Notes: generated by a model from the sequence alone, not told the origin. A stretch of 21,292 bases of DNA from Bodo saltans (GCA_001460835.1 CYKH01000290.1:1-21292), one strand, 5' to 3'. Numbered from the stretch's first letter, positions 1 to 7,494 are shown. Translations and numbers: made by a program.

Positions 1-159
1 TATAGGAGCTGTCGTCGACCGAACCGCTCTTGCACGACATACCGTCGTGAGGCGTGGGACTCGGGCCACCCATTGTAAAGAGAAGGATATATAGGAGCTG
101 TCGTCGACCGAACCGCTCTTGCACGACATACCGTCGTGAGGCGTGGGACTCGGGCCACC
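1..159 (+). repeat. Two identical 70-bp direct repeats, period 89 bp
   Basis: Bases 1-70 and 90-159 are identical over all 70 positions and are separated by a 19-bp spacer (71-89). Each copy contains a perfect 6-bp hairpin, CACGAC-ATACC-GTCGTG, at 33-49 and 122-138. The first copy begins at the first base of the window, so more copies may lie to the left. They could be the 5' member of the split direct repeats typical of YR retroelements, a promoter array, or a tandem expansion at the element's end. I found no further copy in the window. Confidence 0.95.
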
Positions 160-392
160 TATCAACCAGCGAGCGAGGTGCGAGCGGCAGAAAAACTGCG
201 GCGACCTCTGTGTAGGTGCGAGCAGGTAACCTAAAAGGTTACGGCGACCATACCGCTTGGTTGTATCCGTTCTCTGTTCTCTGTTCTCTGTGCTGCTGGT
301 TTTGGTTTCCCCTCAAGAGAGGGTACTCACAGGGTTCGCCGCGTGAAGGCAACCAGGCAGACTTTGAACCCCAGATGAAGAAATAACTCTGA
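160..392 (+). promoter_or_regulatory. Structured 5' leader with twin hairpins
   Basis: This stretch lies between the direct repeats and ORF1. Two related hairpins sit at 176-207 and 214-249. Both share the 5' arm GGTGCGAGC and the 3' arm GGCGACC, which can pair as a five-base stem with one bulged G. Their tips differ but still pair: GCAG/CTGC around AAAAA in the first, and GTAACCT/AGGTTAC around AAA in the second. A pyrimidine-rich tract follows (269-314) with several AG dinucleotides after it, which could act as a 3' or trans-splice acceptor. The only ATG (375) is in the ORF1 frame but meets TAA at 384 and TGA at 390. Function as a packaging, translation or splicing signal is inference. Confidence 0.5.
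269..289 (+). repeat. GTTCTCT microsatellite, three copies
   Basis: Three perfect copies of GTTCTCT are followed by GTGCTGCTGG. The tract forms the core of the pyrimidine-rich segment in the leader of the retroelement. Confidence 0.9.
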
Positions 393-749
393 CTCAGACC
401 ATCTCACACGTGCTTCAGCTCCTTCAAGAACCCCAAGGATTCATCCATCATCGACACCACCCAGATCGAGCAAGCTTTCCAGCAGGTCTTCGAGCACACA
501 ACATGGCTCAACAATCAAGTAGTGCAGCTGCAGCAGGAGAAAGTTCCTCTCGAGAAACTTGCCGCATCCGTCCGTGAAGGCCTTGGGAAGATCAAGAGCC
601 AGGTAGGCCGCGCTCAACGCCTTGCCGTCCCCCAACCTTCCTACCGACCTCGGTCCCCTTCGCGCACCTCCGCCCCACGACGCGCATCCTCTGCGACTAC
701 TCGCTACCGTCGTCCCCGCGGTGGTGAAACCTCGGAGTCAAATTTTTAG
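393..749 (+). CDS. ORF1, Gag-like coiled-coil and basic protein, start uncertain
   Basis: The frame is open for 118 codons after a TGA at 390-392 and ends at TAG 747-749. The middle part (about residues 20-70) is Gln/Glu/Lys-rich and looks like a coiled coil (for example NNQVVQLQQEKVPLEKLAAS). The C-terminal 45 residues are Arg/Ser/Pro-rich, as in a nucleic-acid-binding Gag tail, with a Gly-Gly near the end. It precedes pol, overlaps its frame by 22 nt, and ends exactly at a frameshift site. This is where Gag sits in YR elements. No zinc knuckle is seen. The frame has no ATG; the upstream in-phase ATG at 375 is cut off by TAA and TGA. Initiation may therefore use a non-AUG codon or a spliced leader, or this copy may have lost its start. 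The Gag assignment rests on position and composition, not on a recognised domain. Confidence 0.55.
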   Translation, partial: LRPSHTCFSSFKNPKDSSIIDTTQIEQAFQQVFEHTTWLNNQVVQLQQEKVPLEKLAASVREGLGKIKSQVGRAQRLAVPQPSYRPRSPSRTSAPRRASSATTRYRRPRGGETSESNF

Positions 750-775
750 CAAGTCCTGTCAGCATCCACCAGGAC
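740..775 (+). promoter_or_regulatory. Programmed -1 ribosomal frameshift signal (ORF1 to pol)
   Basis: In the ORF1 frame the codons are TCA AAT TTT TAG, so A AAT TTT (740-746) is a correctly phased X XXY YYZ slippery heptamer immediately before the stop. Slipping back one base gives AAA TTT TTA GCA, which is exactly the frame of the long pol ORF. After a 6-nt spacer (747-752) comes a perfect 6-bp stem, GTCCTG (753-758) with CAGGAC (770-775), around an 11-nt loop. Spacer length and layout match retroviral -1 signals. A pseudoknot partner for the loop is not obvious. Confidence 0.8.
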
Positions 776-3700
776 GTTAATCAAAAAGTGATCAATCGAG
801 CATCGATCCCGCGTGTAGCATCGGCATGGCCAGCGGCACGTCTGGGTCCAGCGGCGTCGATTGGTCAGCAGCACTCGCACTCCCGCTCTCGCCCGGCTCT
901 CGACTCCGACTCCCGCGCACCACCAGACGCTTCCCCAGCAGCGCCCCCTCACGCAGGCGACGCACCTGGCTGCCTCTCCTCCGACGAGATCGACTTGATC
1001 CTCGGCACACACACCCTTCTCCCAGCTAATGCCTTCTGGCGACTTCACCAAGGCACGCTCGACCTCGAACACATCCGTCGTCGACTCCAGACCAACGGAT
1101 TCACCGTACTTCACACTCGGCACCACTGGCTTCTTCTGCGCATCTCTGGCACCCACATGCATGCCTACGACTCCGCGCAATCGAACCCTGTCGCCCGGGA
1201 CCTACACGTTCTTAGCCGCCAGCTTGGCATGACAGCGATGACACTTCACCCCTGTCCACAGCAGCTTCGTGGCACCAACGAATGCGGCCTCTTCACCATT
1301 TTGAACGGCCTGCTTCTTCTCCATGGTCGCGACATCCCGCCCCGCACTGACCGCGTCTCCTTAGCAGCGCTTCGTGCGGTCTTTCCCGACCCCGCTGAGA
1401 TCCTCCGACTCGGTTGCTCAGCCTACAAAATTGACGCCCCCACCACCATCGGCTGGCGTCATCAACCCTACGCGACTGGCGGCACCTCCCCAGTCGCGCT
1501 CAGTCATGACACCACTGTCCGCTCAGAAGCTCTCGACCGCCCCACACCCCCAACGCATCCCGCATACAGGCACGCCCCCTACGGTGGTGCTCGTCTCGGG
1601 TCGCCCCAACCGAGCCAACTTCGACCCGGCGGAATAGCGAACCCGATAAACGTTGACGAAACACTCACAAGCAGCGACGACCACACCTCGGTGGACACGG
1701 CCCCGGGACCACACCTGGACGTGGTCGGGACCACACCGGCGCCAGCGCACGCAGTGCATCGCGTTGCAATACTCGGATACTCCGCGCAGGTCCAGCCCGT
1801 CCAAACGAGCACCCCGACGGTCGCACAGCAACGATTGTCGACAACCGCTACATCCCACGGGACACTCACGGAGACACGGTTAGAAGACACGACCACACGC
1901 GACGACGCGCTGTCTGAGCTGACGATTGCAGAGGAGCGATACGCCAACGCCCTGCGAGTCGCGGCCCACCACGACGGCCTTCAAGGGAGTGACCTGGATC
2001 ACCTCATCGCGATGGCCAAAGCCGAGGGTACGAATGACGTCAGTGTTCTCTCTGTGGTAGGGCGCCGCCCAGTACACCTTACACGCAACTATCTAAAACC
2101 AATTCACGTGGGTGCTAGCGACAGCGGGCATTACTTTTTACTCTACGTGGACAAACGCGGAGTGACCTACGTGTTCAATTCGATGCCCTCATTCCGCCCG
2201 CACGAGTCCCTTGAGGCGATCCGGACAATAACCGGATCGGACCCGAGCCGGGCGATAGACATTGGCCCACAGGGCACTGAGGAATGTGGATTCTGCGTCG
2301 TCAATGCTGCACGTGAGCTCCTGGGCGCAACATTCATGCTACGGGCCCCACCGGGTCACCTACGCGCCCGTTATGCGCCGGACCTCGTACAAGCCCGGCT
2401 CACCGACCTTGAGGCAGCACGTGCCGCCGTCGCATTGCTTGCCTCGCAAACTTTACACGATGAGCAACGCCCCGCCATCATTGCATCCGCGACTCCCGCA
2501 CTTCCTGCAATGGTCGACAGCCGGTTCGAGTCCATCCTCAAGACCTTAACCACCGGTCAGCGCATCCGTTGCGACTTCCGCGAGCGCACGGACATCGATG
2601 GTACCTCGCACGATATCCTTTCTTGGACAGGCAACGTCACCAAACCATGGAACCGATCTCGCCGCTGTGTCGAAGTTCTTTGGGATTCGGGCTTACCGTG
2701 CTTCTCCGGTCGGCGTCGAGCTGCACTTCCCGAAGCCGACCTTCCAGACCCTCTCTGGGAATACATCGCGCTCACGGCCGACGTCGCCCCCGATACACCC
2801 TCTCAACAGATCCCAGCGTCACTACCCGCGGCACCGCCAGCTCTGCCAGCTCCCACGTCCCCGCCTGTCTGTGTCGCCCCTGTCGCACCTAGAGATTCTC
2901 TGTTACCTACGGTACGGCACACGTCCACACAACCGCCACCTCATTTCAAGGATTGGTGGCTCACCCCGCATGCTTCGGTTCGCAGCATGCTTCAGAAAGC
3001 GGCTTCCAAAGCCAACGCGCTCGTCTGTATTACCATCCTACCGGACGCCGGCACACGGCACGACGATGACATCGCCATTACAGTCATAGGACGAGCTCGC
3101 GTCGAAGGATCCGACACCCTGCTGCAAATAACACACCAGAGGTGCGCGTCATGCGGCTGCTTTGGCCAAGCCGATATGCTGGACAACGCTAAACCTCTTC
3201 TCATCCCTATGCCCGCATCCCACTGCACTTATTATTCGGCCCGCGTTATTGATTCCCTGCCTCCATCCGAATGCAGCTGCCAAGCAGACGACGCCCTCGA
3301 CTGCGAAACCTCCCATGGAGTAGCCTCCGCGGACTTTATCAGAGAACTGGCGCCAGATGCCTCTCTCGGCTTTTCCACCAAGGACAACTTGCGAGGCGAA
3401 GTCTGCGCACGATGGTTCATCCACCATCAGAAACCTGCTTTCGTACACACTCTTGCTTGGAAGCAACTTCATCCCAGTACTCGTGCAGGGCATATCCGGT
3501 GGCTCAACAGGCTTAAAGAGATGCCTAGACGCTACCACACAGCACCTCTAGGTAGTGCCGCCGTGCAGTTGGTTCTCGAAGAGGCACGTGACAACCACTG
3601 GACCTCATGGTCCACAATCGCCTCAGCTCTTTCGACAATCGCATCGGCGCTACGACACCTTCCGCAATACACGTCGAACACACAAGCCATCGATCTCAGC

Positions 3701-6382
3701 ACAGACGTCTCATTTGCCTCTGCCGCAAAAAGAGCACAGCATCTTGCACGAGTTACGAAAGGTCACACCCAAGCGGAAGCACTCACCGTTGAGCAATACG
3801 ACGCAGCGTTATCAGCATGCAAGCAACCAGCCGTTCGACTCTTCTTGATCCTGGCATGGGCGTTCGCCGGCAGAGCAGGCGATATCCGCCAAATACGCGG
3901 GCACGACGTTAGCCTCAAGGAACCCCCTATAGGTTCGAGACAGATGCTCTCGGTCACATTCAGGCGAGGCAAAGGAGCCGCTTTCTGGGGGCCCTACACC
4001 ATAGCTACTATGGTTGACACATCCACCATGAAGGCCCTCCTCGACCATATTAGAGAACGCGGCAAAATAGTTGATCTCTTCACCGACGCTGAACAACGTA
4101 CTCTCAGCGGATTCATCCGTCAAGCCGGCGGCCATGACTTACGCAGCATACGCAGAGGCCGCCTTCAACATCTGGCAAATCGCGGGGCCTCCACCGAGGA
4201 ACTGCGACTGCTAAGCGGCCACAAACGCACAGATACTTTGCTCAGATACTTAGGCTGGGGTCTCTTCTCGTCGGATAGCAAATCAGCCGCAGAACGCCGG
4301 GACGTCCTCGACCTTCCCACGTCCCAGAACCCCACCGGAGGCGGATCAGAGGCGGACCCCCTCGCACCAGCACCACGCAAAATGGGCAAATACTCTGGCT
4401 ACTGCGGCTCACAAGGACGTCGAACACGAGCTCCTCCAGTCCCGTTCCGCACCCCCAAGTCGGAAGACCTGGGCATCACCCACGCGGACGCGGCTAACTG
4501 GCCCCTCAAAGCCAAGGACATTGCCACACTCGACTGGACTCGTGTCTCGCACGCCCTCGGCAGCAGCGCCAAAAGCAACGCCGCCCTCGGCAACCATCTC
4601 ATTCCCGCATCAGATTGGACACGCATCGACGACGCTCTCACGAATATACAAAAATGGTGCAGCGACGCGCCCCTTCGCGAGCACTCAGATGGACGGACTT
4701 TCGACGTTACGGAAATTCCCCATACCAAGATCTCACGAAAGGACTTCGACGTTCTGATGGGGAGCAAGAAGACCACACCTCTCCGTCCGTCCGACGTCAT
4801 TCGAGGGTGGTGCAACGGGTATCTCATACCCCAGCCCAAACGAGCGCAACGCAGACCCGTGTGGGAGCCGTGCGCCAACCGCTGGGAGCTGGCCGACAAG
4901 CCGGAAGCCTCCTACCCATCGCGTCGCGTACGGCGCTACCTTCGACGTCACAAGCTGGTTATGGATTTCGACTTCTCCCAATTCTTTGACCAGTTCCCGC
5001 TCAGCATCGCCTCTCAGGAGTTCTACGTATGCAAATATCTTATAGACGACGGCTCTACGGAGCTGGTAAAACTCACACGACTACCGATGGGAGTCACCTT
5101 CGCGCCGGCCATCGCCCAGACCCTTACGGACGTCCTCATCGCCCCCCTCCTCCAAATCCCCGACATCCGTGTATTCACTATGATCGATAACGTTCGCATC
5201 GCGGCCGCATCCACACCAGCCCTAAAGCACGCCGTCCATCTTTTCCTCGACAGGTGCCGCGCTGCAGGTGTCATCCTCAACGAGCAAGAAGACACGGCAG
5301 GCAACTCCATCGCGATCGACGTCACCGACGACAAGGCTCTCGAACAGTGGGCCCGCACGCCAAAGATCTTCCTGGGAGAGTTACTTAACCCAGTGTCAGG
5401 GAGCATAAAAAACGCACCCAAGAACTTGCAGAAGCTCCTGGCCGCGTGGCTCCGTATCAGCTCCGCGGGTCTACCCGCGACACCCCAAGCGGCCACATCC
5501 TCGACGTCACCGCGTACGGCGAACACCTCTCCGGTCACACTACGTCATCTTATCTCCGTGATATCCCTCATCTTCTGGATGATCCACACACACGACGTTC
5601 ACTTATCGTCGGTTCACTCGCTCCTTCAGAGCTACAGCAAGCTCTGCACACGCGCATCAATCACAGGCTACGACTCGCTCGTCGAATACCTAGACCCCAA
5701 CCTGGCGCACACCATTCGCGAGTGGGTCGACAAGCTACGCGTATTAGACGACGAGGCAAGCCCGGGGTCCCCCATACCCGTCGAACCCGCTCCACCTAAC
5801 CTGACAGACGACCACTATGACATCGTCATCAATTCGGACGCTTGCCGCCTCGGCTGGGCGGCCTTTGTCACTCGGCGTCTCGCCGGAGAACAATACCTCC
5901 TCAAGCAGCGTTGGCGCGCCGGTTCCCTCACACGATTCGACCTCAGCACAGTATCAGAACCCGTCGCACTGGTCCGCGCTCTGTGCTGGGTTCGCGAGCA
6001 ACCCTGGTACACTCAATCGCTTCGCGTCCTCTGCATCACAGACCACGCCGCGCTTGCCACCGGCCAACGACGTTGGTGGGACCAGCAATCTGGGTTCTCT
6101 CTGAACCCTTACCTGAATGAGGCCTTTCGCCTCATCAATGAGATGGATGCAATTGTCTGTTTCATCGACGGTAGTTTAAACCCCGCAGACTCGCCCTCGC
6201 GCAGCTCGACGTTAGGCGTTTGTGGGGCGCCCCTCACCGCCACCATGTGCACTGGCCAAGCCCACTTGGTCCCGCCGCTGGCCATGCTAGACTACCCACT
6301 CCCGCTCGCCTCGTCCGCAGATGGGGCTCGGCTAGGGCGATGGTCTTCATCGACAATTACAATGCCCAAGATGATGGGCTAA
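746..6382 (+). CDS. Pol polyprotein: C48 peptidase x2, YR, RT, RNase H
   Basis: Residues are counted from the codon at 788. The frame is open from 728; I start it at the first codon after the -1 slip, because no ATG precedes residue 124, which lies inside the first peptidase. Domains: C48-type peptidase 1 (about 75-185; H113, D128, Q159, C166); disordered linker; C48-type peptidase 2 (about 410-520; H448, N464, Q495, C500); possible Tudor/chromo-like barrel (about 588-660); Cys-rich segment (about 720-845); tyrosine recombinase (about 870-1172; R1029, K1062, H1116, R1119, H1145, Y1154); RT (about 1290-1540; motif A D1395, motif B LPMG 1432-1435, motif C MIDN 1465-1468); RNase H (about 1676-1812; D1684, E1724, D1752, D1801). 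The RT copies element RNA, RNase H removes it, and YR would integrate circular DNA. The peptidases may mature the polyprotein or strip ubiquitin/SUMO-like tags from host proteins. It ends at TAA 6380-6382. Confidence 0.92.
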   Translation, partial: LASPVSIHQDVNQKVINRASIPRVASAWPAARLGPAASIGQQHSHSRSRPALDSDSRAPPDASPAAPPHAGDAPGCLSSDEIDLILGTHTLLPANAFWRLHQGTLDLEHIRRRLQTNGFTVLHTRHHWLLLRISGTHMHAYDSAQSNPVARDLHVLSRQLGMTAMTLHPCPQQLRGTNECGLFTILNGLLLLHGRDIPPRTDRVSLAALRAVFPDPAEILRLGCSAYKIDAPTTIGWRHQPYATGGTSPVALSHDTTVRSEALDRPTPPTHPAYRHAPYGGARLGSPQPSQLRPGGIANPINVDETLTSSDDHTSVDTAPGPHLDVVGTTPAPAHAVHRVAILGYSAQVQPVQTSTPTVAQQRLSTTATSHGTLTETRLEDTTTRDDALSELTIAEERYANALRVAAHHDGLQGSDLDHLIAMAKAEGTNDVSVLSVVGRRPVHLTRNYLKPIHVGASDSGHYFLLYVDKRGVTYVFNSMPSFRPHESLEAIRTITGSDPSRAIDIGPQGTEECGFCVVNAARELLGATFMLRAPPGHLRARYAPDLVQARLTDLEAARAAVALLASQTLHDEQRPAIIASATPALPAMVDSRFESILKTLTTGQRIRCDFRERTDIDGTSHDILSWTGNVTKPWNRSRRCVEVLWDSGLPCFSGRRRAALPEADLPDPLWEYIALTADVAPDTPSQQIPASLPAAPPALPAPTSPPVCVAPVAPRDSLLPTVRHTSTQPPPHFKDWWLTPHASVRSMLQKAASKANALVCITILPDAGTRHDDDIAITVIGRARVEGSDTLLQITHQRCASCGCFGQADMLDNAKPLLIPMPASHCTYYSARVIDSLPPSECSCQADDALDCETSHGVASADFIRELAPDASLGFSTKDNLRGEVCARWFIHHQKPAFVHTLAWKQLHPSTRAGHIRWLNRLKEMPRRYHTAPLGSAAVQLVLEEARDNHWTSWSTIASALSTIASALRHLPQYTSNTQAIDLSTDVSFASAAKRAQHLARVTKGHTQAEALTVEQYDAALSACKQPAVRLFLILAWAFAGRAGDIRQIRGHDVSLKEPPIGSRQMLSVTFRRGKGAAFWGPYTIATMVDTSTMKALLDHIRERGKIVDLFTDAEQRTLSGFIRQAGGHDLRSIRRGRLQHLANRGASTEELRLLSGHKRTDTLLRYLGWGLFSSDSKSAAERRDVLDLPTSQNPTGGGSEADPLAPAPRKMGKYSGYCGSQGRRTRAPPVPFRTPKSEDLGITHADAANWPLKAKDIATLDWTRVSHALGSSAKSNAALGNHLIPASDWTRIDDALTNIQKWCSDAPLREHSDGRTFDVTEIPHTKISRKDFDVLMGSKKTTPLRPSDVIRGWCNGYLIPQPKRAQRRPVWEPCANRWELADKPEASYPSRRVRRYLRRHKLVMDFDFSQFFDQFPLSIASQEFYVCKYLIDDGSTELVKLTRLPMGVTFAPAIAQTLTDVLIAPLLQIPDIRVFTMIDNVRIAAASTPALKHAVHLFLDRCRAAGVILNEQEDTAGNSIAIDVTDDKALEQWARTPKIFLGELLNPVSGSIKNAPKNLQKLLAAWLRISSAGLPATPQAATSSTSPRTANTSPVTLRHLISVISLIFWMIHTHDVHLSSVHSLLQSYSKLCTRASITGYDSLVEYLDPNLAHTIREWVDKLRVLDDEASPGSPIPVEPAPPNLTDDHYDIVINSDACRLGWAAFVTRRLAGEQYLLKQRWRAGSLTRFDLSTVSEPVALVRALCWVREQPWYTQSLRVLCITDHAALATGQRRWWDQQSGFSLNPYLNEAFRLINEMDAIVCFIDGSLNPADSPSRSSTLGVCGAPLTATMCTGQAHLVPPLAMLDYPLPLASSADGARLGRWSSSTITMPKMMG
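1010..1342 (+). other. Domain: C48 (Ulp1-like) peptidase 1
   Basis: The order RHHW, AYDSA, then PQQLRGTNECGLF reproduces the His-Asp-Gln-Cys layout of Ulp1/SENP and adenain-like peptidases (HW, YDS, Q...CG.F). The nucleophile codon TGC is at 1283-1285. The Gln lies seven residues before the Cys, as in adenain, against six in yeast Ulp1. The domain is at the extreme N-terminus of pol, right after the frameshift. Confidence 0.8.
2015..2347 (+). other. Domain: C48-like peptidase 2
   Basis: GHYFLLYVD, YVFNSMP and IGPQGTEECGFCVVN repeat the same pattern as the first peptidase, with Asn replacing the catalytic Asp and a shorter Gln-to-Cys gap (five residues). The nucleophile TGT is at 2285-2287. 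The two copies are clearly diverged, so the duplication is old or they were acquired separately. Whether both are active cannot be told. Confidence 0.75.
3395..4303 (+). other. Domain: tyrosine recombinase
   Basis: A helical core-binding part is followed by a catalytic part with GRAGDI (Arg I), FRRGKGA (Lys), HDLR (His-x-x-Arg), SGHK (His III) and LLRYL (Tyr nucleophile, codon 4247-4249, nine residues after the His). The full R-K-H-R-H-Y set is present, so strand-exchange activity is plausible. The segment FRRGKGA...GPYT matches the decayed - strand fragment at about 11.1 kb. Confidence 0.9.
4655..6223 (+). other. Domains: reverse transcriptase and RNase H
   Basis: RT motif A is MDFDFSQFFDQFPLS, motif B LPMGVTFAPAIAQ, motif C FTMIDNVRIAA, and motif E FLGELL. 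RNase H carries SDACRLGWAA, an SEPVAL glutamate, ITDH and NPADSPSR, giving the complete D-E-D-D set. A linker of about 135 residues with Ser/Thr/Pro-rich and hydrophobic stretches separates them. The Asp-Asn in motif C in place of Asp-Asp is the main deviation. I have the impression it occurs in some other YR elements but cannot confirm that here. Confidence 0.88.
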
Positions 6383-6700
6383 CAACAGCAAGATTTGAAG
6401 CATCCAGAAACAAGAGTACGCGGGGGAAGGGATCCCCAAAATTCAAGACACGAGAAATACGAAACAAACTCGAGTAGCCGAATGCTACACCGCAACACAA
6501 AGGACTATTATCAATGTATCAACGATCGCGGGGGGTAGGGTTTTGCGCCTGTGCCGAATACCCTTTTCTTGTGTGAACCCCTCCTCCTCCGACGAAGATA
6601 TAGACATTTACCTTAGGTTCTGGTGGTGGAAGTTGTTTTTTCCCGCTTTTTGCTTGTTCTCTTTAAAGGAAAGCACAATGCTGGCACGTGGTGTGGTTTC
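6383..6700 (+). other. 3' tail of the element, no gene
   Basis: Sequence after the pol stop. The pol frame stays open for about 50 codons beyond the TAA, until TAG near 6535, which I regard as chance. A possible hairpin pairs GGGTA (6535-6539) with TACCC near 6560-6564. Beyond about 6560 the sequence becomes T-rich and resembles the downstream repeats, so the element probably ends near here. No copy of the 70-bp 5' repeat is present. Confidence 0.4.
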
Positions 6701-6708
6701 GTGTTTTT

Positions 6709-6770
6709 TTTAATGTGTACATGACTTCGGTGTGCTATCCTCTTTCCGCACTGAACCTGTAAGTGACAAG
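6709..6770 (+). repeat. Dispersed repeat R6, copy A
   Basis: About 60 bp (AATGTGTACATGACTTCGGT through CACTGAACCTG) recurs at 13955-14014 with small changes. In the second place it sits directly between the R4 motif and R1, suggesting it belongs to the same repeat family. From 6770 to 7100 I see nothing else that I can support. Confidence 0.7.
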
Positions 6771-7104
6771 GGCTGCGACATGTTTGTTCATACGTTGGAA
6801 TCTTTGAATAAGTTTTTAGTTGTGCGTGCTACCCGCTGTACGCCGTGTCCATTTTTCCCTCGGTCGGGTTTAATGCCTCTGTGGTGCCAACGCGTTTCCA
6901 CTGCCGTGCAGTCGAGTTGGCCAGTTTCTCCTGTGAAATTCGCGGTGGGTATCTGAAAACCGACGCCTCAGATTCAAGTCGTTGCCGTCTCTTGACACCA
7001 GTGATTCACTCACAAATCGCAGCCATACGAATCAAGGTGATCTGCTGTGATGAAGGTTGCAGAATCAGAACACAATGAAATTTGCTGAACTGCTTCCGGC
7101 CACA

Positions 7105-7494
7105 GGCTGTTGTTCCACTTTTGACAAGAGGAACTGTTCTCGGACTATGAATGTTCCTCCTCTGCTTTTTCCTCTGATTATCTCCTTTGAAGCCACTTCA
7201 AAATTGTATTTCTCCGGTGGTGACACAAGCAAGCGTGCGGTCGCTTCCTTGTCTTGGCATTCATCCGTTGTCCTCCAAGAGTGCGTTCTCCCTGCAGGAG
7301 GAGGCCCGGATGCGGTGGCGGCGTAGACGGGCGCCCGCAAAGAATAAAAATCCGACGCACAGTGAGCAAATGTACGCATGCTTTTTATGAGCACTCACAC
7401 GCTTCGCTGATTTGCTCTGCCGCAAGCTGCAAAGATCCTATTTTCTCGAGTAAGAAACAATCCCCGGCAGGTCTGGGAGCAGCGCTTTACTGCA
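7105..7494 (+). repeat. Dispersed repeat R1, copy A
   Basis: The part from about 7193 matches 14009-14540 closely: a shared GTGACACAAGCAAGCGTG block, then GAGTGCGTTCTCCCTGC, then AGAATAAAAAT and the GGTCTGGGAGCAGC end. The part from 7105 to about 7260 matches 8877-9045. No intact frame runs through it on either strand. It may be an LTR-like or untranslated part of the decayed elements. This copy lacks the 187-bp insert found in the other. Confidence 0.8.

Larger units (their letters stand above)
1..6560 (+). mobile_element. Tyrosine-recombinase retrotransposon with two C48-type peptidases
   Basis: This is one apparently complete YR retroelement: direct repeats, structured leader, Gag-like ORF1, frameshift signal, and a pol frame with two cysteine peptidases, tyrosine recombinase, reverse transcriptase and RNase H. 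Known DIRS/Ngaro elements place YR after RT-RH, whereas VIPER/TATE elements place YR first, as here. There is no aspartic protease and no DDE integrase. The left edge is uncertain because the window starts inside a repeat. The right edge is uncertain because no copy of the 5' repeat is seen downstream; I set it just past the GC-rich tail, near the hairpin at 6535-6563. Base composition is visibly more GC-rich than the following 14 kb, and pol has no internal stop, both consistent with a young insertion. Identification as a YR retroelement is firm; the exact family and ends are inference. Confidence 0.85.

Noticed and set aside
1-159. HDV-like or hammerhead self-cleaving ribozyme in the 70-bp repeats
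   Set aside because: Only a single 6-bp hairpin and weak P1-like pairing can be drawn. The required nested pairings and conserved core were not found by eye. An Infernal search would decide.
746-1180. Open frames on the opposite strand and in other frames across pol
   Set aside because: GC-rich sequence with biased third positions produces long shadow frames. None has a domain, while the pol frame explains the region.
2521-2540. GGTTCGAGTCC, identical to a tRNA B-box
   Set aside because: It lies inside the pol frame, and no cloverleaf or A-box can be built around it.
6339-6478. Small basic ORF overlapping the end of pol (about 45 codons, starts with ATG)
   Set aside because: Out of frame with pol, mostly after the RNase H, with no domain and no means of translation visible; probably chance.
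384-6535. Alternative genetic code (TAA or TAG read as Gln), suggested by stops after the ATG at 375 and by the open frame after the pol stop
   Set aside because: More than 1860 pol codons contain no internal TAA, TAG or TGA, which would be very unlikely if any were sense codons.
7343-7353. AATAAA in R1 as a polyadenylation signal
   Set aside because: Conserved in both R1 copies but on the strand opposite to the decayed genes, with no + strand gene upstream in either copy.
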